Assembly (NCBI GenBank): GCA_963830165.1
Contig: CAWHKZ010000005.1
Coordinates: forward strand, 496,001-560,000
From: Bog-756 sp963830165
GTDB taxonomy: Bacteria > Actinomycetota > Acidimicrobiia > Acidimicrobiales > RAAP-2
Reading direction: 5' to 3'
DNA: 64,000 nt
A program made the translations under genes and the position numbers. A model generated the notes under the pieces. It ran no database searches and was not told where the DNA came from. It was given only the letters and a program-made list of their open reading frames with translations. Of the stretch, positions 44,547-55,041 are shown piece by piece (the first letter of the stretch is position 1; each line of letters opens with the position of its first letter).

Positions 44547-45380
44547 TCAGGTCGGACGGAAGGCGGAGGCGCCCATGCTGACCTCCAGGACCGTCCCGCT
44601 GAGGGAACCCTCGTCGGCGGCGAGGTAGAGCACCGCCCTCGAGACGGCCTCGGGCTCCAGCCAGGGTCTGTGCATGGGGTTGAGGGCGCCGAACCGGGGC
44701 AGGGCATCCTCCAGGGTGGGGTTGTCCAGTTCCGGGCAGAAGAGCCGGTAGTTCTGCTCGTTCTCCACCATCGGCGTCCGGACCGTGGTGGGGCAGATCA
44801 CGTTGGCCGTGATCCCGTGCTCGGCCATCTCCAGGGCGACCGTCTTGGTGAGGCCGATGACCCCCCACTTGGTGGACGAGTAGTGGGCCAGGTTCGGGGC
44901 CCCGGCTCGGCCCGCCCCGGAGGAGGTGACGATGATCCGTCCGTAGGCCTGTCCGACCATCGTGGGAAGGACGGCCCGGATGCACTTGAAGGTGCCCGAC
45001 AGGTTGGTGTCGATCATGTCGTCCCAGATCTCGTCGGTGATCCCGGTCACCTGTCGGTAGCCGCACACACCGGCGTTCGCGACCAGGATGTCGACCCGCC
45101 CGAATCGCTCCACAGTTCGGGCCACGGCGTCATCGACCTGCGCGGCACGTCGGATGTCGACCGTCAGGCCGAGAGCCCGGCCGCCGCCCTGCCGTACGAG
45201 TCGCACGGTCTCCTCGAGCTGGCCCGGTTCGGCCAGCGGGTAGGGCACGGACTCGATGGGGGCGGCGATGTCCCACACCGAGACGGCGGCGCCCTGTTCC
45301 GCCAAGGCCAGGGCATGGGACCGACCCTGGCCGCGGGCTCCGCCGGTGACGACGGCCACCCGCCCCTCCAGATCTCCCAT
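44547..45380 (-). CDS. Mycofactocin-coupled SDR oxidoreductase
   Basis: The 277-residue SDR has TGGARGQGRSHALALAEQG, then the insertion WDIAAPIESVPYPLAEPGQLEETVRLV that typifies the mycofactocin-associated family, in which NAD is held tightly. Further motifs are ANAGVCGY, TSSGAG, YSSTK and NVICPTTVRTPM. It runs toward the P450 and lies 60 bases from a second gene of the same family. Such enzymes oxidise alcohols with electrons leaving through mycofactocin. Confidence 0.87.
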   Translation of the reverse strand: MGDLEGRVAVVTGGARGQGRSHALALAEQGAAVSVWDIAAPIESVPYPLAEPGQLEETVRLVRQGGGRALGLTVDIRRAAQVDDAVARTVERFGRVDILVANAGVCGYRQVTGITDEIWDDMIDTNLSGTFKCIRAVLPTMVGQAYGRIIVTSSGAGRAGAPNLAHYSSTKWGVIGLTKTVALEMAEHGITANVICPTTVRTPMVENEQNYRLFCPELDNPTLEDALPRFGALNPMHRPWLEPEAVSRAVLYLAADEGSLSGTVLEVSMGASAFRPT

Positions 45381-45440
45381 GGCCTCAGGTCCTCTCTGTC
45401 GGTGAAGCGGACGACCCGCCGGGCGGGAGGCCGGCGGCGG

Positions 45441-46271
45441 TCAGGGCTTGAAGGCGGACAGGCCGAGACCGACCTCGAGCACCGACCCGGTCGTGAATCC
45501 CTCGTCGGCGGCCAGGTAGACGACGGCGCGCGCCACTGCCTCGGGCGGCAGCCACGGCACCCCCAGCGGATTGAGCCCGGCGAAGGTCGGCTCCACGTCA
45601 CCCCTGGTCGGATGGTCGAGGTCGGGACGGAAGACCCCGTACCACTCGTCGTTGTGGATCATCGGCGTGCTGGTGGTCGAGGGGCACACCACGTTGGCGG
45701 TGACTCCGAAGGCGGCCAGCTCCAGGGCGACGGACTTGACCAGGCCGATGACCCCGAACTTGGAGGCGCTGTAGTGGGCCAGGTTCTGGTTCCCCGACCG
45801 CCCGGACATCGAGGAGGTGACGATGATCCGCCCGTAGCGCTGCTGCTTCATGTGGCCGGCCACGGCCTGGACGGTGTGGAACGTCCCGGTCAGGTTGGTG
45901 CCGATCATGTCGTCCCACTGCTGGTCGGAGAGCTCCTCGAAGGGGCTGAAGCCACAGACGGCCGCGTTCGCCACGACCACGTCGATCCGGCCGAAGGCGG
46001 CGACGGCCTCGCTCGCCACCCGTTCCATGTCCGACCGGTGGCGGATGTCGGCCTCGGAGGCCAGGCAGGTGGCCCCGGTCGCCTCGAGCTGGCGGATCGT
46101 CTCGGCAAGGTCCTCGGCGGTGGACAGGGGGTACCGGACCGACGGGATCACTCCCGGCACGTCGGTGACGACGACAGCCGCGCCCTCCTCCGCCAGAGCG
46201 AGGGCATGGGCCCGGCCCTGACCGCGGCCGGCCCCGGTGACCAGAGCCACCCTTCCTTCCAGACGTCTCAT
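45441..46271 (-). CDS. Mycofactocin-coupled SDR oxidoreductase
   Basis: The 276-residue paralogue of the gene just downstream has TGAGRGQGRAHALALAEEG, the VTDVPGVIPSVRYPLSTAEDLAETIRQL insertion, ANAAVCGF, TSSMSG, YSASK and NVVCPSTTSTPM. ATG at 46271. It diverges from an aldehyde dehydrogenase across a promoter gap that contains TAACGTTA. With the dehydrogenase it could take an alcohol to an acid. Confidence 0.87.
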   Translation of the reverse strand: MRRLEGRVALVTGAGRGQGRAHALALAEEGAAVVVTDVPGVIPSVRYPLSTAEDLAETIRQLEATGATCLASEADIRHRSDMERVASEAVAAFGRIDVVVANAAVCGFSPFEELSDQQWDDMIGTNLTGTFHTVQAVAGHMKQQRYGRIIVTSSMSGRSGNQNLAHYSASKFGVIGLVKSVALELAAFGVTANVVCPSTTSTPMIHNDEWYGVFRPDLDHPTRGDVEPTFAGLNPLGVPWLPPEAVARAVVYLAADEGFTTGSVLEVGLGLSAFKP

Positions 46272-46332
46272 GACCCCTCCGTGTCGGTATGGCGCAGGCG
46301 CGGCTCCGTGGGAGCGCCGCGGCTTGCTTTTC

Positions 46333-46340
46333 TAACGTTA
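46333..46340. promoter_or_regulatory. TAACGTTA site in the SDR/ALDH divergent promoter
   Basis: TAACGTTA is followed by ATACTATAAAAAAAT, one of the most AT-rich patches in the window, between a minus-strand SDR and a plus-strand aldehyde dehydrogenase. The full 16 bases loosely resemble the 36079 site. Probable operator or shared promoter. Confidence 0.5.
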
Positions 46341-46440
46341 ATACTATAAAAAAATAGCCCGCAGGACACCGCCATTCAGGGGGCGGGCCGGGCATCGACG
46401 CCGATGCCCGGCTGCTCCGAACCGAGGGGGAGGTCACCAC

Positions 46441-47925
<1,485 letters not shown>

Positions 47926-47995
47926 ACGCCGACGACCCCAGCATCGACATACCGCTTCATCATCGGACGAACCACAGCGAACACGGGAGGACAGG

Positions 47996-48829
47996 ATGGG
48001 AAAGCTCGACGGGAAGGTCGCCTTCATCACCGGGGCGGCGCGGGGCCAGGGACGGTCCCACGCGGTCAGACTGGCAGAGGAGGGGGCCGACGTCGTGGCC
48101 GTCGACATCTGCCGGCCCATCGAGACCGTGCCGTACGCGTCGGCCACCAGGGAGGAACTGGCGGAGACGCTCAGCCTGGTGGAGAAGGCCGGGGGCCAGG
48201 CTGTCTCCGCCGAGGCGGACGTCCGCAGCAGTGAGCAGTTGGACGAGGCCGTGGCCAAGGCCAAGGAGGCCTTCGGACACATCGACATCCTGGTGTCCAA
48301 CGCCGGCATCTGGTCGCTCTCCCACGAGTCGTGGAAGCTCGACGACGAGACCTGGCAGACCATGCTGGACGTCAACCTGACCGGGCAGTGGAAGACCGCC
48401 AAGGCGGTCATCCCCACGATGATCGAGCAGGGCACCGGCGGTGCCATCACCATCACCAGCTCGTCGATCGGGCTGAAGGCCACCACCGGGAACGTCCACT
48501 ACACCACGGCGAAGCACGGAGTGATCGGTCTCGTACGGACGCTGGCCCACGAGCTGGCCCCCTACGACATCCGGTGCAATGCGGTGTGCCCCACCAGCGT
48601 GGACACCATCATGATCAAGAACGACGCCATCTACGAGCTGTTCCGGCCCGAACTCGAGCACCCCACGTTCGAAGACTGCGAAGAGGCGCTCACCGGACTG
48701 AACATCATGCCCCTGGCCCTGCTCGCCCCCCGGGACGTCAGCAACGCCATCAGCTGGCTGGTGTCCGACGACGCCCGTTACGTGACCGGCATCGCTCTGC
48801 CGGTCGACGCCGGCTCGACGGCCAAGTAG
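47996..48829 (+). CDS. Mycofactocin-coupled SDR oxidoreductase
   Basis: The 277-residue SDR has TGAARGQGRSHAVRLAEEGADVVAVDI followed by CRPIETVPYASATREELAETLSLV, the mycofactocin-type insertion. Also visible: SNAGIW, TSSSIG, YTTAK and NAVCPTSVDTIMI. GGGAGGAC precedes the ATG. It is the third member of this family within 4 kb and is followed after 7 bases by another SDR. Confidence 0.88.
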   Translation: MGKLDGKVAFITGAARGQGRSHAVRLAEEGADVVAVDICRPIETVPYASATREELAETLSLVEKAGGQAVSAEADVRSSEQLDEAVAKAKEAFGHIDILVSNAGIWSLSHESWKLDDETWQTMLDVNLTGQWKTAKAVIPTMIEQGTGGAITITSSSIGLKATTGNVHYTTAKHGVIGLVRTLAHELAPYDIRCNAVCPTSVDTIMIKNDAIYELFRPELEHPTFEDCEEALTGLNIMPLALLAPRDVSNAISWLVSDDARYVTGIALPVDAGSTAK

Positions 48830-48836
48830 GCCGCAC

Positions 48837-49634
48837 ATGGACCTGCAATTGCACGGCCGGCTGGCCTTCGTGACCGGTTCCACCAAGGGCATCGGTCGGG
48901 CCACGGCGGCCCAGCTGGTGGCCGAGGGGGCCGCGGTGATCGTCCACGGGCGGTCGACTGCGACCGTGGCGCCGGTCGTGGAGGCACTGGGCGAGTCGGG
49001 TGAGGTGTTCGGCGTGTGGGGCGACCTCGCCACTCCGGAGGGCACGACGGCGGTGCTGGACCAGGTGCAGACGATCGGCTGGCCCGACATCGTGGTCAAC
49101 AATGCCGCCGAGTTCTCGGCGGCGTCGTTCTTCGATCTCACCGACGACGACTGGTACCGCAGCATCGAGACCAACCTGTTGGCCGGCGTGCGGCTGGCGC
49201 GGGCGTTGATGCCGGCCATGCTCGAGCGTGACTGGGGGCGGGTGGTCTTCATCGCCTCCGACTACGGGGTGCAGATCAACTCCGCCCTCCTGCACTACTC
49301 GGTCGGGAAGGCGTCGCTGATCGCCCTGGCCCGCGGACTGGCGGTGACGGCCGCCGGCACCGGGGTGACGGTGAACTCGGTGATCGCCGGACCGACCTGG
49401 ACCGAGGGCGCCGCCGGGTTCATCGCCGACAACAACCCCGAAGGCGTGCCGGTCGAGGACATCCGACGCTCGTTCTTCGAACCGGGAGGTCTCCTGAGCG
49501 ACTCGCTCATCGGTCGGTACTCGGAGCCCCAGGAGATCGCCGACCTGGTGGTCTTCGTGTGCTCACCGCGCGCCTCGTCGGTGACCGGTACCGCGCAACG
49601 GGTCGAGGGCGGGACCATCAAGTCCGCCCTGTGA
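48837..49634 (+). CDS. SDR-family oxidoreductase
   Basis: The 265-residue classical SDR has TGSTKGIG, VIVHGRSTATV (Arg-Ser suggests NADP), VNNAAEF, IASDYG and YSVGK. It lacks the mycofactocin-type insertion. This pattern is like 3-oxoacyl-ACP reductase-like SDRs of degradation clusters. It follows the preceding SDR by 7 bases and is probably cotranscribed. Confidence 0.87.
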   Translation: MDLQLHGRLAFVTGSTKGIGRATAAQLVAEGAAVIVHGRSTATVAPVVEALGESGEVFGVWGDLATPEGTTAVLDQVQTIGWPDIVVNNAAEFSAASFFDLTDDDWYRSIETNLLAGVRLARALMPAMLERDWGRVVFIASDYGVQINSALLHYSVGKASLIALARGLAVTAAGTGVTVNSVIAGPTWTEGAAGFIADNNPEGVPVEDIRRSFFEPGGLLSDSLIGRYSEPQEIADLVVFVCSPRASSVTGTAQRVEGGTIKSAL

Positions 49635-49680
49635 GCCCGACATCCCCGCTGCGCACAGGTCTCGACCGAGAGGTACGGCG

Positions 49681-50118
49681 GTGAGCGACGAAGGCCGGGT
49701 GGTGCTCCAGCGCTCCGAGTACACCGTGCGCATGGCCGACGTCGACGCGGCCAGCGTGATCTACTTCGCCTCACCCCTGCGGTGGCAGGAGATGCTGGTC
49801 AGCGAGTGGTACATCCGCTGCGGCCACTCCTTGAGCGATCAGCTCGCCCGGGGGACCTGCTGCCCGGTCGCCGAGGTCCGGGTGACGTACCACCGCCCGC
49901 TGCGCCTCGACGACCCGCTGACCCTCGAGTTGGCGGTCGAGCGGACCGGCCGGACCTCCTTCGGTCTCTCGATGACCGGCACCACCCCCACCGGGGAGGT
50001 GGCCGTCCGCGTGCACACGACCAACGTCTGGACGGAGTCCGGCAGCGACGGCAACGCCAGACCGATGCCCCTTCCCGACTGGTTGGAGGCCGCGCTGCTC
50101 GGCCGGTTCCCCTCGTGA
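49681..50118 (+). CDS. Hotdog-fold acyl-CoA thioesterase (4HBT type)
   Basis: The 145-residue protein has the 4-hydroxybenzoyl-CoA thioesterase-type start RSEYTVRMADVDAASVIYFASPLRWQEML, in which the Asp after ADV is the usual catalytic position, and the EVRVTYHRPLRLDDPLTLELAVERTGRTSFGLS core. It hydrolyses an acyl-CoA. It lies 46 bases past the SDR gene, so it could release a CoA-linked product of this pathway. Confidence 0.85.
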   Translation: MSDEGRVVLQRSEYTVRMADVDAASVIYFASPLRWQEMLVSEWYIRCGHSLSDQLARGTCCPVAEVRVTYHRPLRLDDPLTLELAVERTGRTSFGLSMTGTTPTGEVAVRVHTTNVWTESGSDGNARPMPLPDWLEAALLGRFPS

Positions 50119-50333
50119 GGCCGCACGGTGGTCGACCGGGTCGACGACGACAGCACCCCACCCGGTCGGAGGAATCACGCGGCGACACCGGCGGGAGCGG
50201 ACGGTGCGGCGCCGACCCGGTGCGGCGGTGGGCGCGGCACGGTCACATGCAATCCTGATCTGCGATCCTGTTACCATCGAGTGGTCATCCGTTTCCGTGC
50301 TCGGCGAGGACAGCACGCAAATTGAGGAGTCGC

Positions 50334-50861
50334 ATGCTTCGCGCCAAACAACACGGTCCTGCTACTGACGTCGCAGCACTCATCCTCCGGCTGACGATCG
50401 GGCCGATGATGGTCGTCCACGGTCTCAACAAGGTGCGGGGCCCCGGCGGCCTGGACGGCACGGCCAACTACTTCGAGTCCCTGGGACTCCAGCCGGCCGC
50501 GGTGCACGCCCGGGTGGCGGCAGCTACCGAGATCACCACCGGTGCTCTGCTGAGCCTCGGCGTGATGACCCCGGTGGCCTCCGCGGGAGTCATCGGAATC
50601 ATGACGACCGCCGCGGCGACCGATCACAAGGGCAAGGGGTTCTTCATCTTCAAGGGCGGGTGGGAGTACGTCGCTGTCGTCGGTGCCACCGCGGCCGCCC
50701 TGTCGGCGCTCGGGCCGGGTCGGTTCTCGATCGACGGGGTCCGGGGCAAGTCGAAGAGCGGACTGCGGTACGCAGTCCTGTCCCTGGTACTCGGCGTCGG
50801 GGCTTCCCTCGGCCTGTTGGCAACGAGCCGGACGGACGTCGACGCCGACCTGCCCTCCTGA
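50334..50861 (+). CDS. DoxX-family membrane protein
   Basis: The 175-residue protein has four hydrophobic segments and the DoxX-like LILRLTIGPMMVVHGLNKVRG start, YFESLGLQPAAVHARVAAATEITTGALLSLGV and FIFKGGWEYVAVVGATAAALSALGPGRFSID. DoxX proteins are linked to quinone- or thiol-dependent redox at the membrane; the function here is unknown. The ATG at 50334 is preceded by GAGGAG, which decides it over the upstream TTG. Confidence 0.85.
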   Translation: MLRAKQHGPATDVAALILRLTIGPMMVVHGLNKVRGPGGLDGTANYFESLGLQPAAVHARVAAATEITTGALLSLGVMTPVASAGVIGIMTTAAATDHKGKGFFIFKGGWEYVAVVGATAAALSALGPGRFSIDGVRGKSKSGLRYAVLSLVLGVGASLGLLATSRTDVDADLPS

Positions 50862-51035
50862 GCCTGGAACTGCCGGGCGGCGCCGCCCTCCTCCGTGGCG
50901 CGACCGTCGCGGACGCGTCGACGATGAGACAGATCCTGGATCGTTGTCGAGCGGGCCGGGAACGGGGCCTCGGAGGGAAATAGTTGAGCGGCCAGTTGTG
51001 TTCCCACTGTTCGGGAGGAACCAGCGGGAGGTGCC
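50862..51035. other. Intergenic region before the DegV unit
   Basis: I see no coding signal or clear hairpin in these 174 bases; the following small frame and DegV gene start at 51036 and 51203. A promoter is expected here. Confidence 0.4.
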
Positions 51036-51206
51036 ATGGCCAGGGACGCATGCGTGGCCGGGGATCGTGACGGTCCGACCTCCGCGCCCGGTGGCGCGAT
51101 GCCCGGTGGCCCGATCGCCAGGCCCGGACCGGCGGTCGTCGGCGGAGTGCTCCGCCCCCCACCGGCGACGCGTGTCCGCGGGTCCGATCCGGAGCGGGCG
51201 CGATGA
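51036..51206 (+). CDS. Small Pro/Gly/Arg-rich ORF coupled to degV
   Basis: A 56-codon frame begins with ATG after a good GCGGGAGGTGCC site and ends TGA inside the ATGA that starts degV. The peptide begins MARDACVAGDRDG and is rich in Pro, Gly and Arg, with no recognised domain. The ribosome site and stop/start overlap argue for translation, perhaps as a leader that sets degV expression. Chance in GC-rich DNA is a real alternative. Confidence 0.3.
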   Translation: MARDACVAGDRDGPTSAPGGAMPGGPIARPGPAVVGGVLRPPPATRVRGSDPERAR

Positions 51207-52079
51207 GCGTCTCCGTCATCACCGATTCCGCCGCCTCCCTCCCACGCGCCCCCTCGGAACATCTGGGCATCGGCGTGGTGCCGATGACGCTCGTGCTCGG
51301 CGGGCTGGTCTACGCGGACGGTGATCTCGCACCCCGGGAGCTCGTGGCCCGGGCGGCCCGCGGAATCGGTCAGTACGTCGTCACCGACCTCGGGAGCGTT
51401 CCTGAAGGCGGTGACATCGGCGACCGAGGAGAAGGGCGCAGGTGCCGAGGTCCTGATCCTGACCGTGTCCTCGGCGATGAGCTCCACCTACGAGGTGGCC
51501 AGGACGGCGGCCGGCTACGTCGACGACGCCGATGTGCGGGTGATCGATACGGGGACGGCGGCCGGAGCTCAGGGCCTGGTGGTCATGGCCGCGGCGGAGC
51601 TCGCCGTCAGCGGGGCGTCGCTCGATGACGTCGCCGTCAGGGCGCAGCAGGTGGCCTCCCGGGTGCGGCTGATGGCCTCGCTGTCCGATCTCGGCTACCT
51701 GGCCCGCTCGGGCCGGGTTCCCGGAGCCGCCGCCTGGGCGGGACGGTCCCTCGGCATGCGGGCCATGTTCGACTTCGTCTCCGGCGGAGTGCGTCCCCGA
51801 CTTCCGGCCCGGAGCGAGCGGGCCGCGCTCGACCGCATGGTCGGGGCCGTGGCCCAGTCCCGACCCCGTGACGTGCCCGACGCCGTCCTGCACGCCGCCG
51901 CCCTGCAGGCTCAGGCCGCCGGATCGGCCCAGCGGCTCCGTGCGCTGGTCGTCGAGCTGGAGCCGGAGGCCGAGGTCTTCGAAGCACCGTTCAGCTCGGT
52001 CATGATCGCCCACACCGGACCCGGCCTGGTCGGCCTGGCCTGGTGGTGGGAGGCACGCGGCAGTGCCTCGGCCGCGTAG
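51203..52079 (+). pseudogene. DegV-family fatty-acid-binding protein, frameshifted
   Basis: The first part reads MSVSVITDSAASLP with GIGVVPMTLVLGGLVYADGDL, the DegV start. The rest (SVSTSSPTSGAFLKAV, VSSAMSSTYEVARTAAGY, LMASLSDLGYLARSGRVPGAAAW) continues in the +1 frame. Removing one C near 51358 restores a single frame of about 291 residues. DegV/FakB proteins bind a fatty acid and present it to a kinase that forms acyl phosphate. The PlsY-like acyltransferase nearby could be a partner. The lesion may be a sequencing indel. Confidence 0.85.
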
Positions 52080-52124
52080 TCGCGCCTCCGGTCGTGCCAG
52101 GTCACCGGCTCGGGACCGTGGGAG

Positions 52125-53366
52125 ATGACCGCCGAGGTCACCCCGTCGGCCCGACCGGCCCCGAGTGTCGTCGACACGCCGGAGTCGGCGCCCGGTGCGG
52201 AACGGGCCTCTCGCTCCCAGCCTTGGAGGCGGCGATGGTCCTGGATCCGTCGGGGGATCACGGTGGCGCTGGTGGGTGCGGCCGCCTGGTTCCTCGCCCA
52301 GCGCGGAACCGAGCTCGGGGCCGCGCTCGACCATCTGCGGCGCGTCGACTGGCGACTGATCGGCCTGGCCGTCGTGTTCGAGGCCGGCTCGACGGCCGTC
52401 TTCGCCCGCATGCAGCGACTGCTGGTCCGGGCGGGCGGCGTCGACCTGTCCCTCCGCACCGCGGTGGAGATCACCCTGGCCGGCAACGCCATCGCCGCCA
52501 CCCTTCCGGGCGGGGTGGCATTCGCGGCATCCTGGGCCTTCGGACAGCTCTCCCGGCGGGGGGTGGGCCGCTTCCTGCGGATCTGGGTATTCCTGGTCGC
52601 CGGTGCCCTCTCGAGCTTCGCCCTGTTCGTGGTGGTGGCGGTGGGCATCGAGGTGGCGGGCAACCGGGGACCGGTGGCCGATCTCCGGTGGGCCGCCGTC
52701 AGCCTGGCCGCCATCCCTGTCGTCCTTGTCCTCGCGGTGGCGGCACGCCGGAGTCGCCCGGTGGAGCACCTCGAGTCCCGCCTCGTCGCGCTCGCCCGCC
52801 GACTGCCGGACGGGCAGTTCGTGGTGCGTTCGACCGGGTCCCTGCTTGATCGCGTGGAGGCGGTCCGCCTGAGCCCGCTGCACTGGGCGGAGCTTCTGGT
52901 CCTGGCCGTGTCGAACTGGGTCTTCGACGCGGCCGTGCTGGCCACCGCCCTGCTCGCGCTGCACGTCGAGGTTCCCTGGCGGGGCCTCTTCGTCATCTAC
53001 GGGATCACCCAGATCGCCGCCTCGCTCCCGATCACCCCGGGGGGAGTGGTGGTCGTGGAGGGCAGCTTGGCGGCACTGCTCACCGCCTACGGGGTGCATC
53101 CCCAGCAGGCGCTGGCCGCCGTCGTCCTGTACCGGATCGTGAGCTTCTGGGGCGTGGTGCCGATCGGCTGGGCCGTCTGGGTGGGATTCGACCTGATGCA
53201 ACGTCGAGGAATGACGAGCCGCCCGCATCCCTGGGCCTTCCATGGGCACGGGGTCGGACGCGCCGTGACGGGCCTCGTCCCCGAGCCCATGGCGTGCGCC
53301 GGGTGTGACGAAGAGGCGGAGGAGTCCACATGGGACGCACCGAAGACCTCCACGCCGGCGGGGTGA
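52125..53366 (+). CDS. UPF0104/YbhN-type integral membrane protein (LPG synthase TM-like)
   Basis: The 413-residue protein has a polar N-terminus and about eight hydrophobic helices. It has the family segments ITLAGNAIAATLPGGVAFAASWAFGQL and the late SLPITPGGVVVVEGSLAALLTAYGV. The same membrane domain is found without the catalytic domain in many transport or flippase-like proteins. The C-terminal 60 residues are hydrophilic and contain CAGC. The gene stands alone; no substrate is evident. Confidence 0.85.
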   Translation: MTAEVTPSARPAPSVVDTPESAPGAERASRSQPWRRRWSWIRRGITVALVGAAAWFLAQRGTELGAALDHLRRVDWRLIGLAVVFEAGSTAVFARMQRLLVRAGGVDLSLRTAVEITLAGNAIAATLPGGVAFAASWAFGQLSRRGVGRFLRIWVFLVAGALSSFALFVVVAVGIEVAGNRGPVADLRWAAVSLAAIPVVLVLAVAARRSRPVEHLESRLVALARRLPDGQFVVRSTGSLLDRVEAVRLSPLHWAELLVLAVSNWVFDAAVLATALLALHVEVPWRGLFVIYGITQIAASLPITPGGVVVVEGSLAALLTAYGVHPQQALAAVVLYRIVSFWGVVPIGWAVWVGFDLMQRRGMTSRPHPWAFHGHGVGRAVTGLVPEPMACAGCDEEAEESTWDAPKTSTPAG

Positions 53367-53521
53367 TCACCGGCTGCCCGTTTCCGCAGGGACACGCCGG
53401 GGCCACGACCTGCCGTGCCCTGGCCGACGCGCTGCGGAGGTGACGGCGCCACGGTGTCGACGGGCACCGGACGGCCGCTGGCGTCGAGTATCGGCGCAGT
53501 TTTGGGGTTACGCTCGCGTCC

Positions 53522-54322
53522 GTGGTCATGGAGGAAGCGAATCGCCTGAACCGGGCGGAAATGACCCTCGTGACCGAAGACGGGGTCCGGCTCCGGGTCC
53601 GTCGCTCGAGCCACCCCGAAGGTGCTCGTGGCGTCGTCGTCGTGGCCCACGGCTTCGCCGCAGGTCTCGACAATCCGGACGTCCGTTCCCTGGCCGATCA
53701 GCTGTTCGGCGCCGATCTGGATGTGGTGACCTACGACGCCCGTGGCCACGGTCAGTCCGAGGGCAGTTGCGGTGTGGGGAGCACCGAGCACCACGATGTC
53801 GCCTGCGTCGTCTCGCATGTCGCCCTCGACGGACTCGCGGTCCTCGTCGTCGGGGTCTCGATGGGTGCCATCGCCGTGATCGCCCACCTGGCCGGAACCG
53901 AGGGGCAGGATCCCGCTGCCTCGGGCGCGGTGCTGGTCAGCGCACCGTCGCGGTGGCGGATGCGTCCGAGCGCCGTCGGGCTGCTCAACGTCGCGCTCAC
54001 CCGCAGTGCGGTCGGTCGCTGGGCCGCCGGCAGGTGGCTCGGAGTGCGGATCCGGCCGGGATGGTGGCCGGGGGAGCCTCCCGAATCCGCCATGAACCGG
54101 ATCGGGATCCCGGTGGTGGTGGTCCATGGGGCCAACGACCGCCTCCTGGCATCGTCCCACGCCCACCGCCTGCACGGCTCGGGCTCGGCGTCGAATCGCC
54201 TCCACGTGGTGGAGGGCATGGGACACGGTCTCGACGGCGACGGCCAGCGTGCCGTGCTGGACGCGGTGGAGTGGCTGCTGGCGGCGACCGACGAGGCCGA
54301 GGTCGTGTCGAGGGCCGGTTAG
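53522..54322 (+). CDS. Alpha/beta hydrolase
   Basis: The 266-residue protein has the alpha/beta hydrolase oxyanion region VVVAHGFAAGL, RGHGQSEGS, nucleophile elbow GVSMGA (Ser), acid in VVHGANDRLL and His in GMGHGLDG. Its use of GXSXG and lack of a signal suggest a cytoplasmic esterase, thioesterase or lipase-like enzyme of unknown substrate. GTG is the start. It converges on the PlsY-like gene, whose 3' end overlaps by four bases. Confidence 0.88.
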   Translation: MVMEEANRLNRAEMTLVTEDGVRLRVRRSSHPEGARGVVVVAHGFAAGLDNPDVRSLADQLFGADLDVVTYDARGHGQSEGSCGVGSTEHHDVACVVSHVALDGLAVLVVGVSMGAIAVIAHLAGTEGQDPAASGAVLVSAPSRWRMRPSAVGLLNVALTRSAVGRWAAGRWLGVRIRPGWWPGEPPESAMNRIGIPVVVVHGANDRLLASSHAHRLHGSGSASNRLHVVEGMGHGLDGDGQRAVLDAVEWLLAATDEAEVVSRAG

Positions 54323-55041
54323 GCCCGGTCGCCGATCGGCCCCGGATCTGCGACGGACGTGACCATCGGTGCCCGGTGGTCGGCGGTCGCCCCCGCCACA
54401 CCCTCCGGCACGGGATCCCGATCGAGGAGCAGCCGGGTCCGGAGCGCTCGCCAGCGGTCGTTCCGGGCCGCGGGTGCGTTCCCGGTCAATCGTTTGGCGA
54501 TGATCGGGCCCGACACGCAGAGGGCGAGAACCACGCCCCGCCAGCCGTGGCGACGGGCGAGCACCGGTACCAACGCCACGAGGGCCGTCAGACAACCGAG
54601 CCCGGTCTGGCGGACCAGGCGGCCGCCGCCCAGACCGGCGGCGAGGAGGGCGGCCCCTTCCGGCGCGGTGACCAACGTGGCACCCAGGGCGGGGGAGATG
54701 CCGCGACCTCCGGCTCCGCCCATGAACGGCGACCAATTGTGCCCGGCGGCGGCGGCGGCGGCGGCCGACAGCGTCGGTCGACCCCTTCCGGCCAGAAGGG
54801 GTCCGACCGCTCCCTTGGCCACGTCGAGACTGCCGGCCACGGCGAGCGGTCCGAATCCTGAGACCTCGTAGAGACCGGTGCCGGAAACGGTGCCGGAACC
54901 GTGATTCCTCAGATCGATCCCGGCGATCACACGGGCCGCGAGGCCCGAGAAGGGTACGGCTCCGGCAGCGAAGGAGACGAGCAGCACGGCGCCGACGGGC
55001 ATGACTGGCCGACCGCCGACGTCGTCACGTCGAGACGGCAC
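54319..55041 (-). CDS. PlsY-like glycerol-3-phosphate acyltransferase family protein
   Basis: The 240-residue protein has five or so hydrophobic stretches and diverged PlsY motifs: HGSGTVSGTGLYEVSG in place of GSGNxGATNxxR, DVAKGAVGPLLA, and GHNWSPFMGGAGGRGISPALG in place of GHxFSPFLxFKGGKG. PlsY uses acyl phosphate to acylate glycerol-3-phosphate. The loss of the standard first motif makes activity uncertain. A GTG at 55041 and an ATG at 55002 are both possible; the first overlaps the upstream gene. Confidence 0.7.
   Translation of the reverse strand: MPSRRDDVGGRPVMPVGAVLLVSFAAGAVPFSGLAARVIAGIDLRNHGSGTVSGTGLYEVSGFGPLAVAGSLDVAKGAVGPLLAGRGRPTLSAAAAAAAGHNWSPFMGGAGGRGISPALGATLVTAPEGAALLAAGLGGGRLVRQTGLGCLTALVALVPVLARRHGWRGVVLALCVSGPIIAKRLTGNAPAARNDRWRALRTRLLLDRDPVPEGVAGATADHRAPMVTSVADPGPIGDRA

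Noticed and set aside
53305..54861. 518-codon plus-strand frame overlapping the alpha/beta hydrolase
   Set aside because: Arg/Gly/Pro-rich sequence with no domain, while the hydrolase frame has a complete catalytic triad.
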